A stretch of 64,000 nt of DNA, taken from the NCBI GenBank assembly GCA_016712375.1, contig JADJRE010000004.1, positions 305,972 through 369,971 on the forward strand, read 5' to 3'. Below, one piece after another: positions 10,608 through 19,545 of the stretch. The stretch comes from Rhodospirillales bacterium (lineage in GTDB: Bacteria; Pseudomonadota; Alphaproteobacteria; Rhodospirillales; Defluviicoccaceae). How positions within the stretch are numbered: position 1 is the stretch's first letter; every line of letters begins with the position of its first letter. The notes beneath the pieces are model-generated. The model was not told the DNA's origin. It worked only from the letters and a program-made list of their open reading frames with translations, and made no database searches. Made by a program: the position numbers and the translations under genes.

Positions 10608-10871
10608 AACGGGCTGAAACCTCGGCTCGAACGGAGCAACACCAACGACAACAACGCAGATGCCCCCAATCGTTCCCGGCAGAGTTTCCGCCGGATAGGC
10701 CCTGCCGTTCCCCGGCGCCCGCCTCATGATGGGCAACGGAGTGGGCAAGACGAGGAACTGCAGGAGCTATTTGGGCCTTGCTATCAGGTGGTGGACGCGA
10801 AACAAAAGGCTTATCCCTCGAAAACCGCTGACGCTCGACTATCAGGGCGTCACCCCCGCAAGAGGCGATCG

Positions 10872-11456
10872 ATGCGTGTCACGGCGAAGCCGCTCGAACA
10901 TTATCCGTGGTATCTGCGCCCGTTCTTCTGGAACCAGCGGCGCAAGTACGGCGCTGTGCTTGAACCAGCGTTACTGTGGGCGCGCTCACCGGCGCTTTTT
11001 GCCACGGTTGCACTGCTCTATGGCGCGCTGGACCGACGCTCTTCACCGGTTGAGCCGGCGTTACGGTCGCTGATCACGGTGCGGGTCTCGCAGATCAACC
11101 GCTGCAGTTTCTGCGTCGACATCAACAGCGCCACCTTGCTGCGCCGGAATGTGCCGCTTGCCAAGGTCGAAGCGCTCGACTCTTGGCAGACCAGCGATCT
11201 GTACACCGGTCGCGAGCGCGTCGCTCTCGAGTATGCGGAAAAGATGACCGCAACGACGCAAAGGGTCGACGACGAGCTGATGAACAGGCTGCGACGCCAT
11301 TTCAACGATGATGCAATCGTCGAGTTGACTGGCCTGATTGCCTTCCAGAACCTGTCGAGTAAGTTCAATGCCGCCCTCGACGTCCCGGCGCAGGGTTTTT
11401 GCCCTATCCCCGCCGGAAGCTCGCCCGAGGCGGACAAGGCGCAGCTGTCGCCGTAG
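10872..11456 (+). CDS. AhpD-like carboxymuconolactone decarboxylase family protein
   Basis: A 194-residue protein with the AhpD-type redox motif CSFC in VRVSQINRCSFCVDINSATLL (residues ~77-80), followed by ALEYAEKMTATTQRVDDELMNRLRRHF, the helix that packs over the active site. Members act as alkylhydroperoxidase-like disulfide enzymes. The first ~50 residues (YPWYLRPFFWNQRRKYGAVLEPALLWARSP) are a conserved extension of a CMD subfamily. Starts at ATG 10872. Divergent from kup with about 264 bp between, which carries no other gene that I can support. Confidence 0.85.
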   Translation: MRVTAKPLEHYPWYLRPFFWNQRRKYGAVLEPALLWARSPALFATVALLYGALDRRSSPVEPALRSLITVRVSQINRCSFCVDINSATLLRRNVPLAKVEALDSWQTSDLYTGRERVALEYAEKMTATTQRVDDELMNRLRRHFNDDAIVELTGLIAFQNLSSKFNAALDVPAQGFCPIPAGSSPEADKAQLSP

Positions 11457-11513
11457 CGATTGTAGCCGCATGCAGCTTGCCGTTACCGCAGGCAGTCCGT
11501 TGGCTGGGCCTCG

Positions 11514-11987
11514 TCACTTCGTCCGCTTAGCCCGCGTACAGACCCGATAGCCATGTCGCGTCGAAGCCCAGTCGGTCGTCGCCACGGTCTCAAGTTGAGG
11601 ATTATCCACAGACAGGACGCGTTCGAACAAAGAGCCGGCTGCCGTACAATCCATGGTCCGTGCAGAGTTATTGGCCACCTTCGTCACGAAGATGTTGGTG
11701 CGCCCTTTGAACGCGGCTTGCAGCATGCTGGCATAACGGGAAAGCCCGTCTTTCCGCGCGTCGACGAACGCGTTGTATCGTTGCGACTCGTCGCACGTCA
11801 ACGCGGCGACCATTAGCTCCGTCTGCAGCGCGCGTACATTCAGCGCCGGCATAGTCATTTCAGAAACGCACGGGGCGGCGGCCTTTTTCGTCGCCTTGAC
11901 CTTGGCAAGAGCCGCGCTTGGGGAACCCAGAACGAGGGCGATCATCAGCGCCGTCACCATACGTCTGCAAAGCATCTCTTGCTCCAT
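11514..11987 (-). CDS. Hypothetical exported protein
   Basis: 157 residues, beginning MEQEMLCRRMVTALMIALVLGSPSAALA, a good signal peptide with a likely cut after ALA. The mature protein has four cysteines (APCVSEM, ALTCDES, RTMDCTAAG, YRVCTRA) that could form two disulfides, and mostly helical content. I do not recognise the family. It is the last of six minus-strand genes that start with the GT4 gene at 18166, and follows the C26 hydrolase by 20 bp, so it is probably in that transcript. Confidence 0.65.
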   Translation of the reverse strand: MEQEMLCRRMVTALMIALVLGSPSAALAKVKATKKAAAPCVSEMTMPALNVRALQTELMVAALTCDESQRYNAFVDARKDGLSRYASMLQAAFKGRTNIFVTKVANNSARTMDCTAAGSLFERVLSVDNPQLETVATTDWASTRHGYRVCTRAKRTK

Positions 11988-12007
11988 CTGTAACGTGAAG
12001 CAGCGGG

Positions 12008-12769
12008 TCATTGGTTGGCCGTCCTTGCCTCTGGGCTGGCGGTAAGCTGCTCCGCCGCGGCGCGGAGGGTGTGCGGGGCGAGCTGCCGGCAGCAACGGGC
12101 GGCTTCGACCAAGGCGTTAAACAGCCGCTGATGCCTGCGATTGAACAGCATGAATTCCGGATGCCATTGGACCGCTAGCAGAAACGGCTGGCCAGGGCGT
12201 TCAATCGCCTGGACGATGCCATACTGATCGCGCGCCGCAATCGTCAGGCCTCTGCCCAACACGTTGATCGATTGATGGTGGAGGGCATTGACGCGCTGCC
12301 GGCGGGACCGGAGCAATGCGTAAAGCATGCTATCTGGCGCAATATCGATGCTCTTGCTCGGTAGCGGCGAGTTCAGGCGCGGAGCGTGAGGGTACGCTGC
12401 ATAAATGCTTTCATGCAGCAAGCCGCCCAGGAAGACGTTGATCATCTGCGCCCCGCGGCAAATGCCGAGAAGGGGCAGGCCATGCGCGGCCGCCTTTGCG
12501 AGCAGATCGAGCTCAAACGCATCTCTCTCCCGATCAATGCGAATGCTGGGCTCGATTCTGCCCCCGTAAAGCGTCGCGTCGATGTCATCACCGCCACCGA
12601 TGACAAACCCATCGAAGTCATCAATGTCGTACGAGGTTGTGGCGCACAGCCGACGGCTACGCGCGCCGGCACGCCATAAGGCTATACGATTGAAAAACCA
12701 CATGGTCCGCTCGCGGCGGCGCGAGGAGGTGACGCCGATCAGCGGCCGGCTTAACGCTCTGCTCGCCAT
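12008..12769 (-). CDS. Class C26 gamma-glutamyl hydrolase (PuuD-like glutamine amidotransferase fold)
   Basis: 253 residues. The nucleophile elbow GICRGAQMINVFLGG and the distal AVQWHPEF (His-Glu) supply a complete Cys-His-Glu triad; FVIGGGDDIDATLYGG is the matching loop of PuuD-like enzymes, which cleave gamma-glutamyl amides such as gamma-glutamyl-GABA. The ATG at 12769 lies inside the end of the amidoligase gene (19 bp overlap), so the two are translated together. In known amidoligase operons the hydrolase may trim or reverse the gamma-glutamyl-type bond made by the ligase; that is inference here. The N-terminal region is shorter than in PuuD. Confidence 0.85.
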   Translation of the reverse strand: MASRALSRPLIGVTSSRRRERTMWFFNRIALWRAGARSRRLCATTSYDIDDFDGFVIGGGDDIDATLYGGRIEPSIRIDRERDAFELDLLAKAAAHGLPLLGICRGAQMINVFLGGLLHESIYAAYPHAPRLNSPLPSKSIDIAPDSMLYALLRSRRQRVNALHHQSINVLGRGLTIAARDQYGIVQAIERPGQPFLLAVQWHPEFMLFNRRHQRLFNALVEAARCCRQLAPHTLRAAAEQLTASPEARTANQ

Positions 12770-13749
12770 GCATCGAGGACCTCGGTCATTGCGGACACCC
12801 GGTATTCCCGCTTTCCCTCCAGGTAGACTTCTCCGAGCCGGCGAAGCGCCGCTGCATCCGCCGCTAGATGCTCGACCTCGGCCCACCGGTTCCACTCGAC
12901 GATCGGGTTCCAACCCGGGTCGGAAAGACGGGTGTCCGGCATGCGGTAGTGGAACGTCGGACGGGCCTTGATCAGTGCGTCGTCAAGCTTCTGGCGAACC
13001 CGCTCGGGCGCGAGGGCGGTGAAAAGCGGCAATAGATCGAGCTCGCGATTGCGCGTTGGATTGGCTTCAATGTAGTCATCGATGAATTGGTGCAACGCCG
13101 GCTGATACTCGGGATCGATTACCTTGCGGATGTAGCTGCTCGGGAACGGCCGGATGAAGGGCAGCGCGCGGCGGACAAGATCAACGTCGATGCTCTCCCG
13201 CAGCCCATCCGCCAATAAAAGGAATGCTTTGAGATGGGCAAGGATGGCGTCAGCACGCCGGGAAGGCACCTCCGGGTTAAGCTGCGTGGCAAACGCGTAC
13301 AATAGCCCGTCATCGCTGCCTTCCGCGCCCACGTTGCGCAGCGCCGACACCAGAGGATCAAGCTCAGGCAACACCTGCAGCGGAATTGGCGGCGAGACGA
13401 TCTCGACGGGCACCCAGAGGGTGGAGACGGTGTTTAGCGCCGTCGTCAAACCGTCCCGAACAGCCCGGCCGACTTCGTCCCAGCGTGAGTTGACGGGCTG
13501 GCCAGCTCGATCATCGCCGGGATGCGCATATTGTGAGTCGAGTTCGACCGTGAACTTGCCGAAGCGAGTTCCGCCAATCTCAAATCGGTAAGGATCAAGG
13601 GCTTCGATCCTGCCGCCAAAAAGCTTCCTAACGAGATTGGCACTGTCTTCGCAGGATACTCCTGCGAATTCGATTTCGACCCCGATCATCCGGGGCCGCC
13701 CCTCCTCGGTAACGAGGTGAGGCGGCAACACCATCTTCGTCGACATCAT
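12751..13749 (-). CDS. Putative amidoligase (Amidoligase_2 family)
   Basis: About 332 residues from the ATG at 13749. The core GVEIEFAGVSCEDSA followed by FGKFTVELDSQYAHP resembles the glutamine-synthetase-like catalytic core of the amidoligase_2 family, in which acidic residues on antiparallel strands bind metal and ATP. These enzymes are predicted to form amide or peptide bonds between small amines or amino acids and carboxylates. The C-terminal half is helical, with DAWRAER at the end. Its substrate is unknown. It sits between a GH65 phosphorylase (34 bp upstream) and a C26 hydrolase (overlapping), a context that suggests modification of a glucosylated or gamma-glutamyl metabolite. Confidence 0.72.
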   Translation of the reverse strand: MMSTKMVLPPHLVTEEGRPRMIGVEIEFAGVSCEDSANLVRKLFGGRIEALDPYRFEIGGTRFGKFTVELDSQYAHPGDDRAGQPVNSRWDEVGRAVRDGLTTALNTVSTLWVPVEIVSPPIPLQVLPELDPLVSALRNVGAEGSDDGLLYAFATQLNPEVPSRRADAILAHLKAFLLLADGLRESIDVDLVRRALPFIRPFPSSYIRKVIDPEYQPALHQFIDDYIEANPTRNRELDLLPLFTALAPERVRQKLDDALIKARPTFHYRMPDTRLSDPGWNPIVEWNRWAEVEHLAADAAALRRLGEVYLEGKREYRVSAMTEVLDAWRAER

Positions 13750-13785
13750 CACCGTCCTGTCGCCGATGCTTTACGCCAACGTGCT

Positions 13786-16173
13786 TCATCCCAAGGCAGA
13801 GCTACGCGTAACCGCTGCCGGTTCAGCGGTGCCCGTCGCTGCGGGCGCTTGCCATTCGAACTGCTCGCTGCTGCCCATCGCCAGCGACCGCTCCTGGCCA
13901 TCGATCCTCATCATCATCGGATCACCCTCTTCCAGCAGAACCGTCACCACGCAGGGATCTTGTTGGATATGAAAGTGCAGCCGGCGGCCGCGCCAGCTCG
14001 TGCGGAACGTCATCACGCGCCATTGCGCCGGAAGAGCAGGCTGCAAGCGCAAGCCATCGTCCGTGAAGCTGAGGCCGGCGAAGCCCAGGATGGCGAGCTG
14101 CCATAGCCCGCCTTGAGCGGCAATACGTATACCTCCGGCACTGGGCGTAAGATTTGTGCCCAAGTCGATCGCGGCAGTCTCGCGGAAATGCTTAAGCGCA
14201 GCTTGTGTCTTCCCGAGGCGCGCGGCGACAACTCCATGCATCGCGTGACTCAGCGAACTGCCATGCCCACAGCGCGACTGGTAGTAAGAAAAGTTGTCCT
14301 CGATGACGCGGCGCTGAAATCTCTCGGGCAGCAGAGCCAGCAACGCCACCACATCCGCCTGCTTGATGACCTTCGACCGCTGGGTTCGTTCGCGGCCAAG
14401 GACGACGTCCATCGGCACGATGCGGCCCTCGTACTGCGCAAGGTCGATTTCCTCGAGCATGGAGTAGCCTTCGAACTGCTCGATCAGACCTGTGCGCTGG
14501 TCGGCGAGAACGACGAGCCGCCGGGCAACGTCCCGCCAACGAGCAATCTCTTCGTCACCAAGGTCAAGGCGCTGCGCAAGATTCTGCCAGCGGTCTGGCC
14601 AGCGCCTTTTAACTTCTGCGATCAGCTCGTCTGCGCGCTGAAGGGTCCATCGTGCCATCTCGTTGGTGAAAGCGTTGTCGTCGATATGCTCGTGATATTC
14701 GTCCGGCCCGATGATGCCCCGGATGTGAAACTTCCCGTCCCCTTCCTCAACGACGCAGCTCGCCCAGAAGCGGGCCACTTCCAGCACGATTTCAGCGCCC
14801 GCATCCAGCATGAACGTATCATCTTCCGTCACCTGCCAGTACTGCCAAACGGCGTAAGCAACGTCAGATGCGATATGCCATTCCTGTTTACCGCAAAGAA
14901 CTTCGATCACCCGTCCCAGGGGATCAATGATCTTCTCCGGTGTTGTCTCTTCACCGGTGTCCGCGGACTCCCAGGCATAGAACGCACCACGGAAGCCCAT
15001 GCGCGCTGCTTTTGCTCGCGCTCCCGGCAAGGTATGGTAGCGGTACAGCAATAGCGCGCGCGCCGCTTCCGGCCAGGTCATCGTGTAGAACGGCAGCAGA
15101 TAGATCTCGGTGTCCCAAAAGACGTGGCCGAGATAGGCATCGCCGGTAAGGGCGCGGGCTCCAACGGAGACCCGCCCATCTTCCGGATTGGCCGCGCTGA
15201 TCAGGTGATAGATGGCGAACCGCAACGCCGCCTGCGCTTGCTTGTCGCCGGTGATCTCGACGTCACTCGCCATCCAGCGATTTGACCAAGCCTGCTCATG
15301 GTCGGCCAGAACGCAGCGCCATCCGGCCTGCTGCGCGCGATCCGAGGCGGCACGCGCGGCGTCCGCGGCCGATATATCCCGCGCGTCGGAACGAACGAAA
15401 GCGACCATCCGCAGCAGCGTCGCCGCCTGTCCCGGCCGCGATGTCCATTTCCAGCGCCGGTCCAACGACGTCGGTTCATCCGCCGGCAGTTCCTGGCCGT
15501 CCAGCCGCAACGCCGCCGCGCTGGCAACGCCAAGCGTCATGCCGGTCTGAACGGTACGCCACAGCGCCACGTCGGGACCGGAATGCACATACTCCAGCGC
15601 GGAGGTCAGCGACTCAAAGCAAGCCTCCAGTTGGATTTCGGCGGGGCTTCCTTCGACGGAGAGTTGCAGCAACTGTCCGCACAATGCACGGTCGGCTTGA
15701 GAGACGAAGCGAAGGGTACGGATATGCAGCAGCCGGCTGCCGAGCTGCTGCCGCCACTCCGTCAGCAGCAGGCCCCGCCTCATGTCCAGGTATCGGTGAT
15801 GCGACACGAGAACGCCGGAGCGTATCAGCGCAAGCTGGCCGTCGATCCGGATCCTAACCCGCAGCCAGTCGGGTCCAGGCACAAGCGCCGGCACTGGCGG
15901 CTCTGTGTTGGGAATGTCAAATAGTCCGGCGATATAGGTTCGCGGCCAGGACGCCCAGCTCAGATTGTGCTGATAAGAAGCCCACGCCGGTCCCCGGCTT
16001 ACCGAACGCGACCCGCGAACGCCGAGAAATCCGTTGCCAATGGCGAAGCGCGCCTCGATGCCGGCCTCGCGCGTAGGATCGTAGCCCTCATCCTCCAACA
16101 CCCAAGAAGGATCGCTGGTTGGCGTGAGCGCTGCTTCCAGCCAATTCAGGTCATCTACCTCTGCCACAGTCAT
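13786..16173 (-). CDS. Glycoside hydrolase family 65 protein (disaccharide phosphorylase type)
   Basis: 795 residues, the usual GH65 length. An N-terminal beta-sandwich (EARFAIGNGFLGVRGSRS) leads to the (alpha/alpha)6 barrel with FWDTEIYLLPF, the general-acid motif GPDEYHEHIDDNAFTNEMA, and the phosphate-binding HGSSLSHAMHG. Such enzymes phosphorolyse maltose, trehalose, kojibiose or related alpha-glucosides to beta-glucose-1-phosphate. The next gene upstream is a HAD phosphatase of the beta-phosphoglucomutase type, the standard partner that converts beta-glucose-1-phosphate to glucose-6-phosphate. A good ribosome site (GGAGGGGG) precedes ATG 16173. The exact sugar cannot be told from sequence alone. 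Confidence 0.88.
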   Translation of the reverse strand: MTVAEVDDLNWLEAALTPTSDPSWVLEDEGYDPTREAGIEARFAIGNGFLGVRGSRSVSRGPAWASYQHNLSWASWPRTYIAGLFDIPNTEPPVPALVPGPDWLRVRIRIDGQLALIRSGVLVSHHRYLDMRRGLLLTEWRQQLGSRLLHIRTLRFVSQADRALCGQLLQLSVEGSPAEIQLEACFESLTSALEYVHSGPDVALWRTVQTGMTLGVASAAALRLDGQELPADEPTSLDRRWKWTSRPGQAATLLRMVAFVRSDARDISAADAARAASDRAQQAGWRCVLADHEQAWSNRWMASDVEITGDKQAQAALRFAIYHLISAANPEDGRVSVGARALTGDAYLGHVFWDTEIYLLPFYTMTWPEAARALLLYRYHTLPGARAKAARMGFRGAFYAWESADTGEETTPEKIIDPLGRVIEVLCGKQEWHIASDVAYAVWQYWQVTEDDTFMLDAGAEIVLEVARFWASCVVEEGDGKFHIRGIIGPDEYHEHIDDNAFTNEMARWTLQRADELIAEVKRRWPDRWQNLAQRLDLGDEEIARWRDVARRLVVLADQRTGLIEQFEGYSMLEEIDLAQYEGRIVPMDVVLGRERTQRSKVIKQADVVALLALLPERFQRRVIEDNFSYYQSRCGHGSSLSHAMHGVVAARLGKTQAALKHFRETAAIDLGTNLTPSAGGIRIAAQGGLWQLAILGFAGLSFTDDGLRLQPALPAQWRVMTFRTSWRGRRLHFHIQQDPCVVTVLLEEGDPMMMRIDGQERSLAMGSSEQFEWQAPAATGTAEPAAVTRSSALG

Positions 16174-16212
16174 GCGCCCCCTCCAATTCCGGGTCCGCCA
16201 CCTTGCTGATTG

Positions 16213-17004
16213 CTAATGCTCGAGCCTGCCCTCGGCGAGGCGGTCCACTGCTATTGCATCTAGATTGGTGACGACGATGTCGGCGCCAGCCTTTTGCAGC
16301 ATATCGGCATCATCCAGTCGTGCTACGCCGATTGCCCGCATGCCCCCCGCCTTCGCAGCTTCTATCCCGGAAGTGGCATCCTCGACGACAACGCAGCGCA
16401 CTGGCGGCACGCCCAGTTCTTCCGCGGCAAGGAGAAAAAGATCCGGTGACGGCTTGCCGTGTTCGACATCCCGGCCACAGACGTTGGCTGCAAAGACCTG
16501 GAGCAAGTGGATTGGCTCAGCGCCGTGCGGGGCACCGTCAGCATTAGCCAGATCAATTTGTGCCATCATCGTATTCGCGTTCTTGGAAGACGAGGCGGCT
16601 GCCATTGGAATTCCTCGCCGGTGCAGTGCTGCCACCAGTCGCAAGGCATCGGCAAATCCCTCGAATTCGCCGTTCGCAATCAATCGCTCAAGCAACGCCT
16701 GCTTGGTTCTGGCGTATTCTTCCGCGCGAACGCCAGCGTCGGGAATGTTGAAGTGATCCAAAACCGCACGCGCACCGCTCGCCCTGGGCTTGCCGGCCAC
16801 GTATTGCTGATACACATGGGTGGTGAATTTTTCGGGGTGGTAGGAGCTGCTGGGCGTCAGATGCCGCCACTCTTCGGTCATCAGCTGCGTGAGGGAGTCT
16901 CTCCACGCTCGTTCGTGCGGCGATGCGACAAGCACGCCATCGACATCGAAGATCATTCCTGTTGGCGATGGAACTGAGCCCTGATGGGCGTTGATACCGG
17001 TCAT
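16213..17004 (-). CDS. HAD hydrolase, beta-phosphoglucomutase-like
   Basis: 263 residues. The HAD nucleophile motif FDVDGVLVASPHERAW matches the beta-phosphoglucomutase subgroup; AAASSSKNAN is motif II; GKPSPDLFLLAAEELGV is motif III, and VVVEDATSGIEAAKAGGMRAIG is motif IV. The start at 17004 was chosen over an upstream open extension because GGAGGTGA sits 6 bases before it. With the GH65 enzyme 40 bp downstream it probably channels beta-glucose-1-phosphate into glycolysis, though sugar-phosphatase activity is also possible. Confidence 0.85.
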   Translation of the reverse strand: MTGINAHQGSVPSPTGMIFDVDGVLVASPHERAWRDSLTQLMTEEWRHLTPSSSYHPEKFTTHVYQQYVAGKPRASGARAVLDHFNIPDAGVRAEEYARTKQALLERLIANGEFEGFADALRLVAALHRRGIPMAAASSSKNANTMMAQIDLANADGAPHGAEPIHLLQVFAANVCGRDVEHGKPSPDLFLLAAEELGVPPVRCVVVEDATSGIEAAKAGGMRAIGVARLDDADMLQKAGADIVVTNLDAIAVDRLAEGRLEH

Positions 17005-17107
17005 AAGCTTCACCTCCCAAGGCTGACCAGCCTTCGGCGCCAAAGGCCCTCAGGCCCCGGCGCCGTTCGCGACGTGCATCATTTCGGCAGCGGTTGCCTC
17101 GCCAGCC

Positions 17108-18166
17108 TCACGCGGAAATGGCGGGAAGCTTCGAGCGCTTGGCGTAGGCTGCTTGCTCATAGAGTTCGAGGTAGTCGCCTGCCATGCGCTCGACGCTGAA
17201 GCGCTCCTCGAAGCGCTTCCGGATGAGCCGGCGGTTCAGCATCCTCGCGCGCTTTACTGCGCTCACCGCTTCGTCCTCGTCTTCCACAATCAGGCCGGTC
17301 AAGCCGTGCTCGATAACCTCTGGAACAGAACCGTTGCGCCATGCGATCACCGGCACACCGCACGCCATCGCCTCGATCATCACCAGACCGAACGGCTCTG
17401 GCCAATCGATCGGGAACAGCATTGCGTAGGCGTTGCCGAGAAAATCGCGCTTTGCGCCGTCATTGACTTCGCCGACGAACTCAATCAGCGGATCGTCCAG
17501 GAGGGGCTCGACCTCCGAAGCAAAGTATGCGCGGTCCGCCTTATCGACTTTCGCCGCTATCTTCAGCTTCATCCCAACCCGTTTGGCGATCCGGATCGCC
17601 CGGTCAACGCGTTTCTCGGGGCAGATACGGCCGAGAAAGGCCAAGTAATCCCACGTCGGCGCCTCGCAATACGGCAGCAGATCTCTCGGCAGTCCGTGAT
17701 GAACTGTACCGATCCAGTTCGCCTGCCGCATGGGGCGGCGCTGATGCATGGAGATGGAGACGAGGGGCATGCGGTTGAAATGGCGGAAGACCGGCTCAAG
17801 AAACGGCAGGTCCAAGCGGCCGTGCAATGTCGTCAGCGTCTGCCGCGCGATCGACTTGAACAAAGGGAAGTGAAGGTAGTCTATGTGGAAGTGCACGACG
17901 TCAAAATCGTCGAGCCGCTGCTGTAATCGGTCCAACATTACCAAGTGGTAAGGTTCCGGAACGATTGCGTTCGCATCAAAGCGCAATGCCTGAGGTGAAC
18001 CCGCGACGAGTTCGGCGCCCGTTTTCGAATCGCCGCTGGCAAACAACGTTACCTGATGACCTTGCCGCACCAACTCTTCGGTAAGCCAGGAGACCACGCG
18101 CTCGGTACCGCCATAAGATCGCGGCGGAACCGCTTCAATCAACGGAGCAACTTGTGCAATTCGCAT
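17108..18166 (-). CDS. Glycosyltransferase family 4
   Basis: 352 residues beginning MRIAQVAPLIEAVPPRSYGGTERVVSWL, the N-terminal GT-B acceptor domain with the GGTERVV glycine-rich loop. The donor domain has FLGRICPEKRVDRAIRIAKRV and the EX7E-type segment EPFGLVMIEAMACGVPVIAWRNGSVPEVI. GT4 enzymes transfer sugars from nucleotide donors with retention. It leads a minus-strand run of six genes with GH65 and HAD enzymes, so it may make the glucoside that the cluster later handles. No membrane segment is seen; it is cytosolic. Confidence 0.88.
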   Translation of the reverse strand: MRIAQVAPLIEAVPPRSYGGTERVVSWLTEELVRQGHQVTLFASGDSKTGAELVAGSPQALRFDANAIVPEPYHLVMLDRLQQRLDDFDVVHFHIDYLHFPLFKSIARQTLTTLHGRLDLPFLEPVFRHFNRMPLVSISMHQRRPMRQANWIGTVHHGLPRDLLPYCEAPTWDYLAFLGRICPEKRVDRAIRIAKRVGMKLKIAAKVDKADRAYFASEVEPLLDDPLIEFVGEVNDGAKRDFLGNAYAMLFPIDWPEPFGLVMIEAMACGVPVIAWRNGSVPEVIEHGLTGLIVEDEDEAVSAVKRARMLNRRLIRKRFEERFSVERMAGDYLELYEQAAYAKRSKLPAISA

Positions 18167-18279
18167 TGACCACGGATCCTCCAACGGTGACACTAAGTTC
18201 AACAACTCGAGTCAGCGTCTTTGGTTCCGCTGCGTCTGTTGGCCTTTGGTTTGCCGATTTGGTGATCGAGAACATAAAC

Positions 18280-19545
18280 TTATTGTTCTTTTTGTGTCCT
18301 CTCGCAGCTGGTGGGCCTGGTCTCGGGCATCGCGGCGGCGACCAGCAACCAGGCTACGAGCCCGGCCATCGCCAGCATCAAGAAGGCGGCCGGGTCTCCA
18401 AACTGGTCGGAGGTCCATCCGGCGGCGGTGGTGCTGAACGTCGCCCCGACACCAATGGCAAAGCCGACAACACCCAGGGAAAGGTTGAAGTGGCCGCTGC
18501 GTCCGGTGATGTCGCTGGTGACCAGCGGCACCATGACGCCGAAGCTGGCCGCGGCGAGCCCATCCAGCGCCTGGATAGCGACCATCAGCATCGGATCGTC
18601 GGTCAAAGCCAGCAGCAGGGCGCGGATCGGGACGATCCCGAACCCGAGGATCAACACCAGCCGCCGGCCGCGAACTTCAGCCATCCGGCCGATTGTCGGA
18701 GACAGTAGGGCAACGATCGCTTGCGGCAGCACGATGGCGGCGGCAATCAACAGGCTCGCTTCGTCAACAGCGTGTTTGGTGATGACGCTGCTGGCGAGCG
18801 GCAACATCGCGGCGTTGGCGAAGGTGAATAAGGCCACCATGACGGCGAAGATCAGCAACCGCCTGTCGGTCAGCACGGCAAGCAGTGATTTCCGGCGTTC
18901 GCCCGCTTCCGGCGTGACGCCACGCTCGGTCGCTGCCTGATCGTCGAACCGAGCCAGCGGAACGATTGCCAGCAACGCCGGCAGCGTCAGCAAGGCCGTC
19001 AGAAAAAATACCGAGCGTTCGGAGAAGTAATAGCCGCAAGCTCCCATCAGAGCGGCGCCTATGCCATTGCCGATCGCCGCAAAGCGAACGTTGCGGCCGA
19101 GACGTGGACCGAGCGCCGCGGGCCCGGCAACGCCTCGGCTCATGGCGACGATCGCGGGGCCGAGGGTACAGCTGGAGAACGCGTGCAGCACCTGTGCGAG
19201 GTAAACGAACAATGGGATTGGCGCGACCGTGAGGAACAGCGCACTTGCTGTAAAGGCGAGGATGCTGAACACCGCCACCCGGCTCTTGCGGCGGATCGCG
19301 TCAACCAGCGCGCCCGCCGGCACCTGGCTCGCCATGGCGGCAACAGTGCCGAGGCTGAGTGCCAGGCCAATCGAGGTCTGCGTCCAGCCCGCGGTCGTCA
19401 GATAGACGGATATGAAGGGGCCGAAGCCCGTCTGAACATTGGCGACGAACAGGTTAAGCCAATCGAGGCCGCGGCCGGCAGCCTGTCGCGCCGCCTGCTT
19501 TGCCTCTTGTTTGGGCCCAGGCGAGCTCCCGCTATCGTCCGGCAT
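18280..19545 (-). CDS. MFS transporter
   Basis: 421 residues with about twelve hydrophobic segments and a central loop around residue 210 rich in charged residues. The N-terminal loop GALVDAIRRKSRV is the MFS loop 2-3 motif, and GRMAEVRGRRLVL is the matching one in the second half. It resembles drug/metabolite efflux permeases; substrate unknown. The ATG lies 14 bp inside the end of the PRC-barrel gene, and that gene overlaps the ABC gene by 4 bp, so ABC, PRC and MFS form one operon. Confidence 0.82.
   Translation of the reverse strand: MPDDSGSSPGPKQEAKQAARQAAGRGLDWLNLFVANVQTGFGPFISVYLTTAGWTQTSIGLALSLGTVAAMASQVPAGALVDAIRRKSRVAVFSILAFTASALFLTVAPIPLFVYLAQVLHAFSSCTLGPAIVAMSRGVAGPAALGPRLGRNVRFAAIGNGIGAALMGACGYYFSERSVFFLTALLTLPALLAIVPLARFDDQAATERGVTPEAGERRKSLLAVLTDRRLLIFAVMVALFTFANAAMLPLASSVITKHAVDEASLLIAAAIVLPQAIVALLSPTIGRMAEVRGRRLVLILGFGIVPIRALLLALTDDPMLMVAIQALDGLAAASFGVMVPLVTSDITGRSGHFNLSLGVVGFAIGVGATFSTTAAGWTSDQFGDPAAFLMLAMAGLVAWLLVAAAMPETRPTSCERTQKEQ

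Noticed and set aside
14113..15054. 313-codon plus-strand frame inside the GH65 gene
   Set aside because: Antisense to a complete GH65 protein with all motifs.
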